The notes beneath the pieces are model-generated. The model was not told where the DNA came from, made no database searches, and saw only the letters and a program-made list of their open reading frames with translations. Positions 1 to 9,500 of a DNA stretch of 64,000 nt are shown here, in pieces (the first letter of the stretch is position 1; each line of letters starts with the position of its first letter). The stretch spans positions 1 through 64,000 of the forward strand of contig NZ_FOQF01000001.1 of the NCBI RefSeq assembly GCF_900113655.1, given 5' to 3'. This DNA is from Pseudobutyrivibrio sp. OR37 (lineage in GTDB: Bacteria > Bacillota > Clostridia > Lachnospirales > Lachnospiraceae). Position numbers and translations under genes: made by a program.

Positions 1-1
1 C

Positions 2-202
2 TTGGAGGTGATTCTTATTAGTAACAACAATCCTGTAGATGAAATAAGAACTAAATATATCCAAAATCCACCTGAAGGAATGACGGCATCTGACATCAAA
101 GCTATGAGCGATGATGATTTATTAGATATGCACTATTTCCTTGAAGATGATGATTTTGATCCAGAAGATGAAGTAGGTGCAGAAGGTTTTTATATCTTCT
201 AA
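2..202 (+). CDS. Small acidic protein of unknown function, 5' end uncertain at window edge
   Basis: The frame is open from the window edge to the TAA at 200-202. The C-terminal half is very acidic (runs of Asp/Glu around residues 35-60 of the frame) and it contains a short motif NPPEGMTA followed by SDDDLLDMHYFLED. I recall similar small Lachnospiraceae proteins but know no function. A near-perfect ribosome binding site (GGAGGTGAT) lies at 4-12, inside the open frame. The only in-frame codon at proper spacing behind it is ATT at 17-19, giving about 61 residues starting SNNNPVDE. Alternatives are TTG at 2-4 or a start upstream of the window. A clear terminator follows 21 bases after the stop, so this is a real transcription unit. 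Confidence 0.6.
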   Translation: MEVILISNNNPVDEIRTKYIQNPPEGMTASDIKAMSDDDLLDMHYFLEDDDFDPEDEVGAEGFYIF

Positions 203-222
203 GTAATACTTCTTGTTTTCAT

Positions 223-246
223 GCCCGCCTCCGCGCGGGCCTTTTT
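223..246 (+). terminator. Intrinsic terminator of the small acidic gene
   Basis: The stem is GCCCGC (223-228) with GCGGGC (235-240) around a six-base loop, followed directly by CTTTTT. It is GC-rich in an AT-rich setting and faces the plus strand. Confidence 0.85.
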
Positions 247-252
247 AGTTCA

Positions 253-275
253 AGATTTCTCCGAAGGAGAAATTT
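253..275. other. Short perfect hairpin between two convergent terminators
   Basis: ATTTCTCC (255-262) pairs with GGAGAAAT (266-273) around a GAA loop, extendable by two weaker pairs. There is no U-run on either side, so it is not an obvious terminator. It may be a backup structure or an mRNA 3'-end stabiliser; role unknown. Confidence 0.4.
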
Positions 276-280
276 CCTAT

Positions 281-317
281 AAAGTAAAAAAGAGCCCTCA
301 GGAAGCCTGAGAGCTCT
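281..317 (-). terminator. Intrinsic terminator of the NifU-like/GGGtGRT operon
   Basis: The stem AGAGC..CTCAGG (291-302) pairs with CCTGAG..GCTCT (306-317) with one C.A mismatch and an AAG loop. On the minus strand it is followed by TTTTTACTTT (complement of 281-290). It lies just after the GGGtGRT stop codon. Confidence 0.85.
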
Positions 318-335
318 TTAATAATTTAAGTATAA

Positions 336-1346
336 TTAGAACTTACCAGCTGTAGCAGCTTCCTCAACTGATACGGCTACAGCAACTGTAGCACCTACCA
401 TTGGGTTGTTACCCATACCGATAAGACCCATCATCTCAACGTGTGCAGGAACTGAAGATGAACCAGCGAACTGAGCATCTGAGTGCATACGTCCAAGAGT
501 ATCTGTCATACCGTATGAAGCAGGACCTGCTGCCATGTTATCTGGGTGAAGTGTACGTCCTGTACCACCACCTGAAGCAACTGAGAAGTACTTCTTACCA
601 AGGTCTACGCATTCCTTCTTGTATGTACCAGCTACTGGATGCTGGAAACGTGTAGGGTTTGTAGAGTTACCTGTGATAGAAACACCAACGTTCTCGTGAT
701 GCATGATAGCAACACCTTCCTGAACGTCATCAGCGCCGTAGCACTTAACTGTTGCACGAAGACCGTTTGAGTATGCCTTCTCTGAAACGATGTTAAGCTT
801 AGCTTCCTTGTAATCGTACTTTGTCTCAACAAATGTGAAACCGTTGATACGTGAAATAATCTGAGCAGCGTCCTTACCAAGACCGTTAAGAATAACGCGA
901 AGTGGCTTCTGACGAACTTTGTTTGCCTTTTCAGCGATACCGATAGCACCTTCAGCAGCAGCGAATGACTCGTGACCTGCTAAGAAACAGAAGCACTCTG
1001 TCTCCTCCTCAAGGAGCATCTTTCCAAGGTTACCATGTCCAAGACCTACCTTACGGTGATCAGCAACAGAACCTGGGATACAGAAAGACTGAAGTCCCTC
1101 TCCGATTGCTGCAGCTGCATCAGCAGCCTTGCGGCAGTTTTTCTTAATAGCGATTGCAGCACCTACAGTGTAAGCCCAGCAAGCGTTCTCGAAGCAGATA
1201 GGCTGAATCTTCTTTACCTGCTCGTATACATCAAGACCTGCGTCCTTTGTGATTTTCTCAGCTTCTTCAATTGAGCTGATACCATACTTATTAAGAACTG
1301 CATTGATCTGATCAATTCTTCTCTCATATGATTCAAATAAAGCCAT
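336..1346 (-). CDS. GGGtGRT family protein
   Basis: This 336-residue protein carries the family's naming motif, GGGTGRTLHPDN, at about residues 258-269. It is rich in Gly/Ala and has no signal peptide or membrane segment. The family is widespread in anaerobic Clostridia and, as far as I know, has no experimentally assigned function. It nearly always sits beside a NifU-like scaffold protein, as here: the partner ends 21 bases upstream and both share one terminator. Several cysteines occur (for example ENACWAY, ETECFCFLAG), so metal or iron-sulfur chemistry is plausible but is an inference. The ATG has an AAAGGAGAA ribosome site. The family call is firm; the function is not known. Confidence 0.85.
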   Translation of the reverse strand: MALFESYERRIDQINAVLNKYGISSIEEAEKITKDAGLDVYEQVKKIQPICFENACWAYTVGAAIAIKKNCRKAADAAAAIGEGLQSFCIPGSVADHRKVGLGHGNLGKMLLEEETECFCFLAGHESFAAAEGAIGIAEKANKVRQKPLRVILNGLGKDAAQIISRINGFTFVETKYDYKEAKLNIVSEKAYSNGLRATVKCYGADDVQEGVAIMHHENVGVSITGNSTNPTRFQHPVAGTYKKECVDLGKKYFSVASGGGTGRTLHPDNMAAGPASYGMTDTLGRMHSDAQFAGSSSVPAHVEMMGLIGMGNNPMVGATVAVAVSVEEAATAGKF

Positions 1347-1367
1347 TTTTGTTTCTCCTTTCCTATT

Positions 1368-2060
1368 TTATTCCTGACGTGGATCGATAATCTTAGCAGC
1401 ATCGTCAACACGACCGTACTGGCCCTTTGCCTTTTCCCATGCTGTGTTAGGATCATCACCCTTCTTAATGAAGTCTGTCATCTTTCCAAGAGAAACAAAC
1501 TGATATCCGATAACTTCGTTATCATCATCAAGTGCGATACCTGTTACATAGCCTTCAGCCATTTCAAGGTAACGAACACCCTTTTCCTTTGTTGCGTACA
1601 TTGTACCAACCTGTGAACGAAGACCCTTTCCAAGATCCTCAAGACCAGCACCGATTGCAAGACCATCATCAGAGAATGCAGACTGTGTACGTCCGTAAAC
1701 GATCTGAAGGAAAAGCTCTCTCATAGCTGTGTTGATTGCATCGCAAACAAGGTCTGTATTGAGAGCCTCAAGGATTGTCTTACCCTGAAGGATCTCAGCT
1801 GCCATAGCTGCTGAATGAGTCATACCTGAGCAACCAATTGTCTCAACAAGTGCTTCCTCGATAATACCATTCTTAACATTTAAAGATAATTTGCAGGCAC
1901 CCTGCTGTGGAGCACACCAGCCAACACCGTGTGTGAAACCGCTAATGTCAGTAATCTGCTTAGCGTTTACCCATTTTCCCTCTTCTGGGATAGGAGCTGG
2001 TTCATGCTTTGCGCCCTTTGCTACAGGACACATGTTTTCTACTTCTTTTGTGTAAATCAT
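1368..2060 (-). CDS. NifU/IscU-like iron-sulfur cluster scaffold-type protein
   Basis: This is a 230-residue protein related to the IscU/NifU N-terminal scaffold fold. Two cysteine-bearing segments match that fold: QQGACKLSLNV (equivalent to the first IscU cysteine) and ETIGCSGMTHSAAM (second). A third cysteine lies in DLVCDAINTAM. About 90 C-terminal residues extend beyond IscU. Members of this group are found with GGGtGRT proteins, and the pair here forms a two-gene operon. I chose the ATG at 2058-2060 because an AAAGGAG site lies seven bases upstream; a longer reading to 2084 has no comparable site. A scaffold role is inferred from the fold; no Isc/Suf partners are in the window. Confidence 0.8.
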   Translation of the reverse strand: MIYTKEVENMCPVAKGAKHEPAPIPEEGKWVNAKQITDISGFTHGVGWCAPQQGACKLSLNVKNGIIEEALVETIGCSGMTHSAAMAAEILQGKTILEALNTDLVCDAINTAMRELFLQIVYGRTQSAFSDDGLAIGAGLEDLGKGLRSQVGTMYATKEKGVRYLEMAEGYVTGIALDDDNEVIGYQFVSLGKMTDFIKKGDDPNTAWEKAKGQYGRVDDAAKIIDPRQE

Positions 2061-2123
2061 TGTAGAACTCCTTTCTTCGTTCAAATACCATTAACATATT
2101 GCTACTACATTAATGACATGATA

Positions 2124-2146
2124 AATAAGCGCACTTGCGCGTTATT
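2124..2146. other. Hairpin in the 160-bp gap upstream of the NifU-like gene
   Basis: AATAA-GCGCA (2124-2133) pairs with TGCGC-g-TTATT (2136-2146), with one bulged G and a two-base loop. It could end the ydj-type operon on the minus strand, but no U-run follows. It could also be an operator for the downstream pair. Undecided. Confidence 0.3.
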
Positions 2147-2220
2147 GATTACATTTTCTCACTTTCTGAGTATTTAGTAAAGTCTTAATTTAGGATTTTG
2201 TTAAAAAATTATCTAAATCT

Positions 2221-3033
2221 TTAGAAACTGTGACCGCCGCTTGAATGTCCACCAGATGAATGACTACTGAAAGAACCGCTTGAATGGCTGCTTGAATGGC
2301 TACTTGAATGGCCGCCACTATAACCTCCGCTATAAGATGAGCCGCCTCCGAAAGATGAGCCAGAAGATTCAACAGCCCTTACAATATGTCGTTTTGCAGT
2401 ATCATAAACAGTAGCTGTAGCAATAACTCCCGCTCCTGTCATAATAATCTCACGTTCTTCTGTATCCAGGCTAAGCTTTGATCTCTTTCGCATTGCTATG
2501 AAAAATGGCAGCAAGAACCCAATAATTAGCGATATTAGTGCTGTAACAATGATTCGCATAGGTCGAAGCACAAAGCCATCATTCACGATAACATCAGCCT
2601 GTTCAAAGGCATTCAATATGCAGTCGTAATATTCTCCATTCATAGCATATCTATATACATTATCTGTAACATCCTGCTCGTCGGATTTTTTTAATAAAAA
2701 TCTGGTGTCACCATAGCCTGAAAGAATGATTTCTCTGTGATACATGTCTATGATGAAAGCAATTCCAGCCTGAGTATCATCATATTTATTATTATAATAA
2801 GACTCCAAGATTTCATCAGTGCTTCTGCCAAAATCATTTTCCTCTGTAGTTACAGCAACATAATTTAAATTTCCATCTAGAGATTCTAAATACTTTTGCA
2901 AATCATCACGTTCATCCTCTGTAAGAAGCTTCGCGTCATCAGCAATATAAACATTGGAAGCTGCAGCTTTGGCACTATAGGATATAGCCAAAAGCATAAT
3001 GAAGCAAATCAAAAAATAATATAATTTACGCAC
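2221..3033 (-). CDS. ydjH: YdjH-like TPM-domain membrane protein
   Basis: This 270-residue protein has an N-terminal signal-like hydrophobic segment (about 4-23) and a TPM domain (about 27-150, starting NVYIADDAKLLTEDER). A second membrane segment lies at about 160-182, followed by a cytosolic-type tail ending in a low-complexity Gly/Ser/His repeat (about 224-270). The tail is encoded partly by three 12-bp direct repeats at 2279-2314. In B. subtilis the TPM protein YdjH is encoded with YdjG and YdjI. Here the gene overlaps the YdjG-like gene by eight bases, supporting the same module. The start is GTG with AGGAGGAGG eight bases upstream. The His-rich tail might bind metal; that is only a guess. 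Confidence 0.75.
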   Translation of the reverse strand: MRKLYYFLICFIMLLAISYSAKAAASNVYIADDAKLLTEDERDDLQKYLESLDGNLNYVAVTTEENDFGRSTDEILESYYNNKYDDTQAGIAFIIDMYHREIILSGYGDTRFLLKKSDEQDVTDNVYRYAMNGEYYDCILNAFEQADVIVNDGFVLRPMRIIVTALISLIIGFLLPFFIAMRKRSKLSLDTEEREIIMTGAGVIATATVYDTAKRHIVRAVESSGSSFGGGSSYSGGYSGGHSSSHSSSHSSGSFSSHSSGGHSSGGHSF

Positions 3034-4645
3034 GATTAAGCCCTCCTCCTGTCTTTAAAAATTGTGGAGATGGGTGTGTTGCATATCTGTTGTATTCATC
3101 AACAATTGCTTTGACAGAAATAACAATCACAACAAATACAACAATAAGTGCACCGTAATAAACGAAATCATTAGGTAAATTAATTAGTCGTACAATCAAG
3201 GCCATTCCCCAGCTGATTATGCCAAGGCTCATAACCTTTTTATCCCCTTCTTTGACGCTTATTAATGCAAAAACAACCAGCACAATACTTGCCAAATAGC
3301 AGGTAAACTTAAAAAAGTGTAGCAAAACAATCAATGCCTCAACAAAATAATAAAAAGCTATTGGCGCAAAAAATAATAACGCTATTCCAACCACACCAAG
3401 GGTAGCCAGACCATTACTTATAACGCTTTTTATGCTCTTAGATTTCTTTTGCTCAACACTCTGCACGCGCATGGTTTTTGAAAGATTTTCCCTTGATGCA
3501 AAATACCCCTTATCATCCAAATGATTGTCAAATCGATATGTCTTGTAGGCTAATTTTGCACCTATATAGGCAATAAGCGAAGAAACTAGTGCAGCAAAGA
3601 CGCAAAGATTCTTTATATCATAACTAAAACTTGCAATAAAACTACTTAAATATAAAATAATGAAAATAAAAATAGAGGTTATAAAGCCTGTTCTAAAAAG
3701 TTTTCTTTTATCAATTGGCATATCCACATAGGTCTTACCAGTTTGGCCATTGATTACAGAATAGGCTACTCTATCTCCATAGCTTGTAGTCAAAAAATAC
3801 ATTGGCAAATAAACACCTTCAGTACCATTGCTTTTTATTTTGTTAATAAGCTCTTTATTTATTTTCTTTTCCTCCTCAGAATTCAGAGGATAACTACAAG
3901 TCTCTTTTTTTGTCTTTTGCTTAAGATAGTCAATTGCTTTTTCTGTTGATTCTCCCAAATATAATTCCATATCCACTGTAGAATTTTCAACATAAAAGCC
4001 AGCTAAGTAATTTGGATTAAATTCACGTAAATCCTCCATTGAGAAGGGTTCCAATTGACTTGAAATAGTATCATCCAAAGATTGAGAAGCATCATAAGGA
4101 ATTTGAATATGGTCTACATCATAGGACAAATTCACATTAGCCTTATCAGTATATTCATAATCCCCAAGGGCATAAATGTGCTCTCCCCTATACTCAAAGC
4201 TGTCGTGTAACTCAAAATCATATAGATAATATGGCATATATAATCCAACCATCTTATTTATATTCTCATCTTTGTTTAGTCCATCAGGGGTGAAGGGAAT
4301 ACCCTTTGTCGCTTTCTCATACTTTTCCTTAGCAAGTTCTTTATGGATAGTAAAAGGAATAATGTATTTTGGAACACCTGTCTTAGAGAATTTTTCCTCC
4401 ATAGTAGCCTGAGTTCCGCAATATGGACAAAACTCCATACCATCGTTATCAATAAGCTGTATTTCTCCAGCACAATTTGGACAGATATAGATTCTCGTAT
4501 CCATACCTGCCTCTTCAATCTTTACAGGACTTTTATAGTCTGCGGATTTATAGTAATGACCACAGGAAGTACATTTTAATTTTCCTGACTTAGGAGAAAA
4601 TATCAGTTGCCCATTACAATTAGGGCAGGGAAACATTGTTGCCAT
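3026..4645 (-). CDS. ydjG: YdjG-like zinc-ribbon membrane protein
   Basis: This is a 539-residue protein with two N-terminal zinc ribbons (CPNC...CTSC at about 7-29; CPNC...CPYC at about 54-77). A soluble region of about 240 residues follows, then at least five or six hydrophobic segments from about residue 317 onward. This matches the general plan of B. subtilis YdjG, which works with YdjH and YdjI at the membrane and has been linked to envelope stress and PspA. It lies between the SPFH gene (14 bases upstream) and the TPM gene (overlapping downstream). No pspA/ydjF gene is in the window. The call rests on domain plan plus gene order; exact function is unknown. Confidence 0.7.
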   Translation of the reverse strand: MATMFPCPNCNGQLIFSPKSGKLKCTSCGHYYKSADYKSPVKIEEAGMDTRIYICPNCAGEIQLIDNDGMEFCPYCGTQATMEEKFSKTGVPKYIIPFTIHKELAKEKYEKATKGIPFTPDGLNKDENINKMVGLYMPYYLYDFELHDSFEYRGEHIYALGDYEYTDKANVNLSYDVDHIQIPYDASQSLDDTISSQLEPFSMEDLREFNPNYLAGFYVENSTVDMELYLGESTEKAIDYLKQKTKKETCSYPLNSEEEKKINKELINKIKSNGTEGVYLPMYFLTTSYGDRVAYSVINGQTGKTYVDMPIDKRKLFRTGFITSIFIFIILYLSSFIASFSYDIKNLCVFAALVSSLIAYIGAKLAYKTYRFDNHLDDKGYFASRENLSKTMRVQSVEQKKSKSIKSVISNGLATLGVVGIALLFFAPIAFYYFVEALIVLLHFFKFTCYLASIVLVVFALISVKEGDKKVMSLGIISWGMALIVRLINLPNDFVYYGALIVVFVVIVISVKAIVDEYNRYATHPSPQFLKTGGGLNRA

Positions 4646-4658
4646 TTAAATCTCCTAA

Positions 4659-5786
4659 CTATGGTCTTTTAGTACCACAATTTACACAAAAATTACCAAA
4701 GTTTTCATTTCCGCAATTTGGGCAGAACCATCTATTTCCTGTAGCTGTGCCGCCATTTGCTGCACCTGGTATCTGATTAGCACCTGCAGTAGCTGCTCCA
4801 GCATTTAATAAATCCTGAGCGTTTGCTCCACCAGCCTGCATTGCCATATTCATTCCCATAAAGCCCATCATAGCCCCATTAGGATTGCTTGCTGCATTTC
4901 TCATAGCCTCTGCCTGTGCACCTATTAATGCTGCACCTGCCATAGACTGATTTCTAAAGGCACCAGTCTTTTGAAGTTCTTTAAGAGTAGCTGCATCCTC
5001 ATCAGGAATTATAGTTGTAAGAATCTGAACAGATGTAATTGCAAGACCGTATTTATTTGTCCAATCTGAGTTAAGCTCCTCTCCCATAGCTTCAGACATT
5101 TCCTTAGTGTAACTAGGAATTGCCGAAGGTCTTACACCTAAATTAGTAAGCTTTCCAAGAGCTGGCTGTAAAGCTGCAACAAATGTAGCTCTAAGCTGGT
5201 CCTGAATATCTTCTATTGTATACTCATCCTTAACATTTCCAGCCAAAGAAACATATAGCTGAGTAGGATCAGAAACTCTCATGCTGTAATTTCCGTTACA
5301 TTTAAGAGTTGTATCCATATCAAGACCAACATTATTATCAAGAATTCTAAAAGGAATTGGGCTAGGTGTACCAAACTTAAGTCCAACAATATCCTTTGTG
5401 TTTACAAAATAAACCCTCTGCTGAACTGGTTTTTCACCGCCAAAAGTAAATCTACGGCCAAACTCCTTGAAAATATCGCCGAAATCTCCAGCAAAAATTG
5501 ATGCTGAGCCGTTCTCTTCCCACTCATAAGCACCTGGCTCTGCTGCCACATCTATAACCTTTCCGCTATCAACCAAAATAGCGCACTGACCTTCATTAAC
5601 AATAATGGCAGAGCCCTTTGTAATTACGTCAGCATCCCCTTTTGTATTAGAGCTTCTTCCAGAAACCTTATGGTCTGCTCTTTTAACTAAAGTATCAGCA
5701 GACATGGAATCTGAGACAAACAGTTCTTTCCACTGATTAGCAAGTTCACCTGAAACTGAACCTTTAAATGCTTGTATTAATCCCAT
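4659..5786 (-). CDS. ydjI: YdjI-like SPFH-domain protein with C-terminal zinc ribbon
   Basis: This is a 375-residue protein. It begins MGLIQAFKGSVSGELANQWKE, then has an SPFH/band-7-type core (about 60-290), an Ala/Gly/Asn/Met-rich linker, and a terminal zinc ribbon (WFCPNCGNENFGNFCVNCG). It corresponds to B. subtilis YdjI, once annotated as a 'virion core protein'. SPFH proteins oligomerise on membranes and often scaffold proteases or stress complexes. It is the first gene of the ydjI-ydjG-ydjH operon here. The start at 5784-5786 is set by GGGAGG six bases upstream. A longer reading to 5828 would run close to the upstream terminator and has no good ribosome site. Confidence 0.8.
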   Translation of the reverse strand: MGLIQAFKGSVSGELANQWKELFVSDSMSADTLVKRADHKVSGRSSNTKGDADVITKGSAIIVNEGQCAILVDSGKVIDVAAEPGAYEWEENGSASIFAGDFGDIFKEFGRRFTFGGEKPVQQRVYFVNTKDIVGLKFGTPSPIPFRILDNNVGLDMDTTLKCNGNYSMRVSDPTQLYVSLAGNVKDEYTIEDIQDQLRATFVAALQPALGKLTNLGVRPSAIPSYTKEMSEAMGEELNSDWTNKYGLAITSVQILTTIIPDEDAATLKELQKTGAFRNQSMAGAALIGAQAEAMRNAASNPNGAMMGFMGMNMAMQAGGANAQDLLNAGAATAGANQIPGAANGGTATGNRWFCPNCGNENFGNFCVNCGTKRP

Positions 5787-5831
5787 TTTTTTCCTCCCAA
5801 ATAAAATAGTCTTTATACATTTTACCAAAAA

Positions 5832-5857
5832 GGACTCATTCTATAAAGAATGAGTCC
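5832..5857 (-). terminator. Intrinsic terminator after the topB / beta-helix gene pair
   Basis: GGACTCATTC (5832-5841) pairs perfectly with GAATGAGTCC (5848-5857) around a six-base loop. On the minus strand it is followed by TTTTTGGTAAA. It separates the upstream pair from the ydj-type operon. Confidence 0.88.
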
Positions 5858-5874
5858 CAAGATATTTAAAATAA

Positions 5875-6543
5875 TTAATTTTTCTTAACGATGTTGTCCT
5901 GGCTCTTAAAAATGCTGTCAGCCTCTACAACTCCACGAACTGGGGAAAGAGGATATACATTTGAACGAGGGCAAACTACAGTACCAGGATTCAGTACAGA
6001 ATTGCAACCAACCTCAACGTTGTCTCCAAGCATAGCTCCGAATTTCTTTAATCCTGTTTCAATTTTCTCTCCATCGCGAGATTTTACAACAACAAGTGTC
6101 TTATCCTGCTTTACATTGGATGTAATAGAACCAGCACCCATGTGTGACTTGTAGCCTAAAACAGAATCTCCAACGTAATTGTAATGTGGAACCTGAACAT
6201 TATTAAAAAGAACTACGTTCTTAAGCTCTGTAGAGTTACCAACTACGCAGTTCTTACCTACGATAGCTGAACCTCTAATAAAGGCACACTGTCTAACCTC
6301 TGCATCTTCATCGATGATAAGTGGACCGTGAAGATATGCTGAATCGAAAACTGTAGCAGATTTTGCTACCCAAATATCCTCGCCTCTCTTCTCATACTTT
6401 TCTGGATCAAGAGTAGGACCAAGCTTCTTAATAAAATCAGAAATCTCTGGAAGAACCTCCCAAGGATATTCCTTACCCTCAAATAAATCCTTTGCGATAG
6501 TCTCGCTTAAATTATACATAGATTTAATTTTGCACTGTTTCAT
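5875..6543 (-). CDS. Left-handed beta-helix (hexapeptide-repeat) protein, GlmU C-terminal-like
   Basis: This 222-residue protein has irregular hexapeptide repeats across about residues 60-190 (for example AVVGKNCVVGNSTELKNVVL and GDNVEVGCNSVLNPGTVV), the mark of trimeric left-handed beta-helix acyl- or nucleotidyl-transferases. Such genes are often annotated as UDP-N-acetylglucosamine pyrophosphorylase, but the N-terminal nucleotidyltransferase half of GlmU is absent, so that name overstates the evidence. An acyltransferase or sugar-nucleotide role is possible; the substrate is unknown. It follows topB by 20 bases and ends at a strong terminator. The ATG at 6541-6543 has TAGGAG seven bases upstream; an in-frame ATG at 6562 does not. 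Confidence 0.75.
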   Translation of the reverse strand: MKQCKIKSMYNLSETIAKDLFEGKEYPWEVLPEISDFIKKLGPTLDPEKYEKRGEDIWVAKSATVFDSAYLHGPLIIDEDAEVRQCAFIRGSAIVGKNCVVGNSTELKNVVLFNNVQVPHYNYVGDSVLGYKSHMGAGSITSNVKQDKTLVVVKSRDGEKIETGLKKFGAMLGDNVEVGCNSVLNPGTVVCPRSNVYPLSPVRGVVEADSIFKSQDNIVKKN

Positions 6544-6563
6544 GTTTATACTCCTATCATGCA

Positions 6564-9500
6564 TTATTGTTGACCATTGTAATTTTCAAATTCGAATTCT
6601 GTTCTGAATTCATCATTGAGCTTTATTCTCGCATCAAAGAATAAACCTTTTTTACTCAAAAATCCAGTGATAACATCAGTTTTCTTTTCATTAACTAATT
6701 TAATGAATTGATCTTCCGGAATATCAACACCTGCAATCTTGCCCACATAGAAGCTGCAGCTGTCTACATTATCCCTAACATTATTTTTACAATGATAACC
6801 AAAATGATTCTTAATTATAGGCTCACCACACTTTGGGCACTTAACATTAGGAAGAACCTTTTCATCATCCTCAAAAACAAACTTGATACCAGATACCTTT
6901 CCTGTTTCATCCTTATTAAGTGCCAGCTTAGCATCAAACTTTGTACCCTTCTTTGATTTAAAGCCAGTTATAGTAGATGTTATACCTTCTTTTAATAATT
7001 CCTTTACCTGTGCTTCTTTAAGCTTTACTCCAGCAACCTGGCCTATATTAAAGCCGCAGGAATTATCAGGATCATCCTTTTTATAATTGCTACAGCCATA
7101 TCCAAATGGTGTTACAACAATCTTTCCTCCACAAAGAGGGCAAACTACATCCTTAATATCCTTTGCTTCAACATTGTCAAAATCAAAGGATACTTCGGTT
7201 TTACCTGTCTCTTCATTTTTCTTAAGCACAAGGCATGCATCAAACTTCTTGCCAGACTTTCCTTTGAAGCCGCGTATTGTTTTGGATCTGCCTTCTGTTA
7301 ATAATTCTTTAGCATCAGCATCTGTAAGCTTTTTAGAAGCTATTTCACCAAGAACAAAGCCGCATTTATTTTCCTGATCAAAATACTTTTCGCAGGCGAA
7401 TCCAAAATTTGTCTTTATAATTCTGCCACCACAATCTGGACACTTAACATCAGCAATATAATTTGGCTCTACATCATCAAAATCAAATACTACTTCTGTT
7501 CTTCCTGTCTCTTCGTTTTTCTTAAGTACTAGTCTTGCGTCAAATTTCTTACCAGACTTGCCTTTAAAGCCTCGAAGTGTTTCTGTCTTTCCTTTAAGCA
7601 AAAGTTCTGTAACAGCGCCACCACCAATATTCTTGCCAGCGATGGTCTTTCCTATATAAAATTTACAAGAGTTTTCATCCTTTGAGCTGAAATTGGCGCA
7701 GCCAAAACCGCTTGGGCGAATTAAAATATCCCCTCCACAATCTGGACATTTACAGCCTTCCAGCTTTTCGGCTTCAATTCCATCGAAATTAAAGCTTAAT
7801 ACCTTTCTGCCTTCTTCATTTTCTTTAAGCTGAAGCTTTGCACTAAACTTTTGATTAGTTTTAGATTTGAAACCGCTTAAAACATCTGTAATGCCATCAG
7901 CTAAAAGCTTTCTAAGCTCCTCCTCTGAAAGCCTACGTCCTGCTATTTCTCCAACAGAGAAATAGCATTGGTTTTCCTCCTGAAAGCGATGCTCACAGGC
8001 AAATCCATAACCAGTTTTTACGATTCTTCCGCCACAAACAGGACAGAATAAATCTTCAATATATTCAGTTGGAGTTTCTGAGAAATCGAAGCTTACATTA
8101 AACTCCCCATCCTCATTTTTACCAAGCTTAAGTACAGATTTGAAAGGTTTGTTTGATTTACTCTTGAAGCCTTCTATTAAATCTGTCTTACCTTCTAGAA
8201 TAAGCTTTTTAAATTGTTCCTCATCAAGGTCCACTCCAGCTATAGTACCAATGCTAAATCTACATTTAATTTCATCATTCGTGTAATTACTACAGCCATA
8301 TCCAAAGGATGTGGTAGTGAGTTCGCCACCGCAGGCAGGACACTTAATACCAAGTGGCTTTCTGGTGGCAAGGCCCTTTGATTCCTTTCCGGTAAATTGA
8401 TTGATATTAAGTGCAATAGTTTGAGTAAGATCCTGCTCTATCATATTTTTAGTTTCTGAGCGGATATATTCCTCAAGCTCCTGGCGATAATCTGCAAACT
8501 CTACAGTTCCATTGATAATCCCCTCAAGGCCCTTTTCCCAGTTTGCAGTTTGTTCTGGCTTTAGAAGGCTAGGGGTGGTTAATAAAACAACCTCGTAAAT
8601 CATCTCTCCTAACTTTTCAGGAGTGATAACCTGAGTTTTATTATTCTGATTCAAATATCCTATTCTTACCAGCTTTTCAAGAATTTCACCTCGAGTGGCA
8701 GAAGTACCAATACCAGTGGTTTTGATCTGCTCTCTCAGCTCTTCATCCTCAATTAATTTTCCTGCATTTTCCATAGCAAGAATAAGCGAACCAGAGGTGT
8801 ATCTCTTTGGAGGGGAGGTTTTTCCCTCTTTTAATACGAAGGTATTTACATTGATGGAATCCCCAATATTACAATTTTCCACGAATTCAACGAACTTTTC
8901 CTTTGAAAAATCCTCTTCTTCATTATCAGAATCTTCGTTTTCCTCTGGATTGTCTGCATTTTTATTTTTTGGAAGTCCGGCTATTTCTAGGTAACCAGGT
9001 TTGACTAACAATTTAGCTCCGGCAAAAAAACTTTCTGATTCAATCTTAACTTCAAGCTTAACATTTTTATATTCAGCCGGTGGGTAGAATATAGACAGAA
9101 ATCTGCGTACTATCAAATCATATACTCGTTGGCTAAGACTGGAAAGATTCTCGATACCATTACACTGACCTGTAGGAATAATGGCATAATGGTCGGTAAC
9201 CTTGCTATCATCTGTATAGTTGGTCTTTTCAATGCCGATATATTTTCTATCTGCCAAAATTTCATGAACATATTTAGCGGTAGGTCCATAAGACTGAAGC
9301 TTATTTAAGTTTTTATTTATTTCCTTTGCTACTGCTGTAGTAAGGACTCTGGCATCTGTACGAGGATAGGTAGTATATTTCTTTTCGTAAAGCTCCTGAA
9401 TAATATCAAGAGTCTGGGCAGGAGATATTTTAAATCTCTTAGAACATTCAGACTGAAGCTCCGCTAAGTTAAATAACAGGGGTGCCTTTTTCTTAGATAT

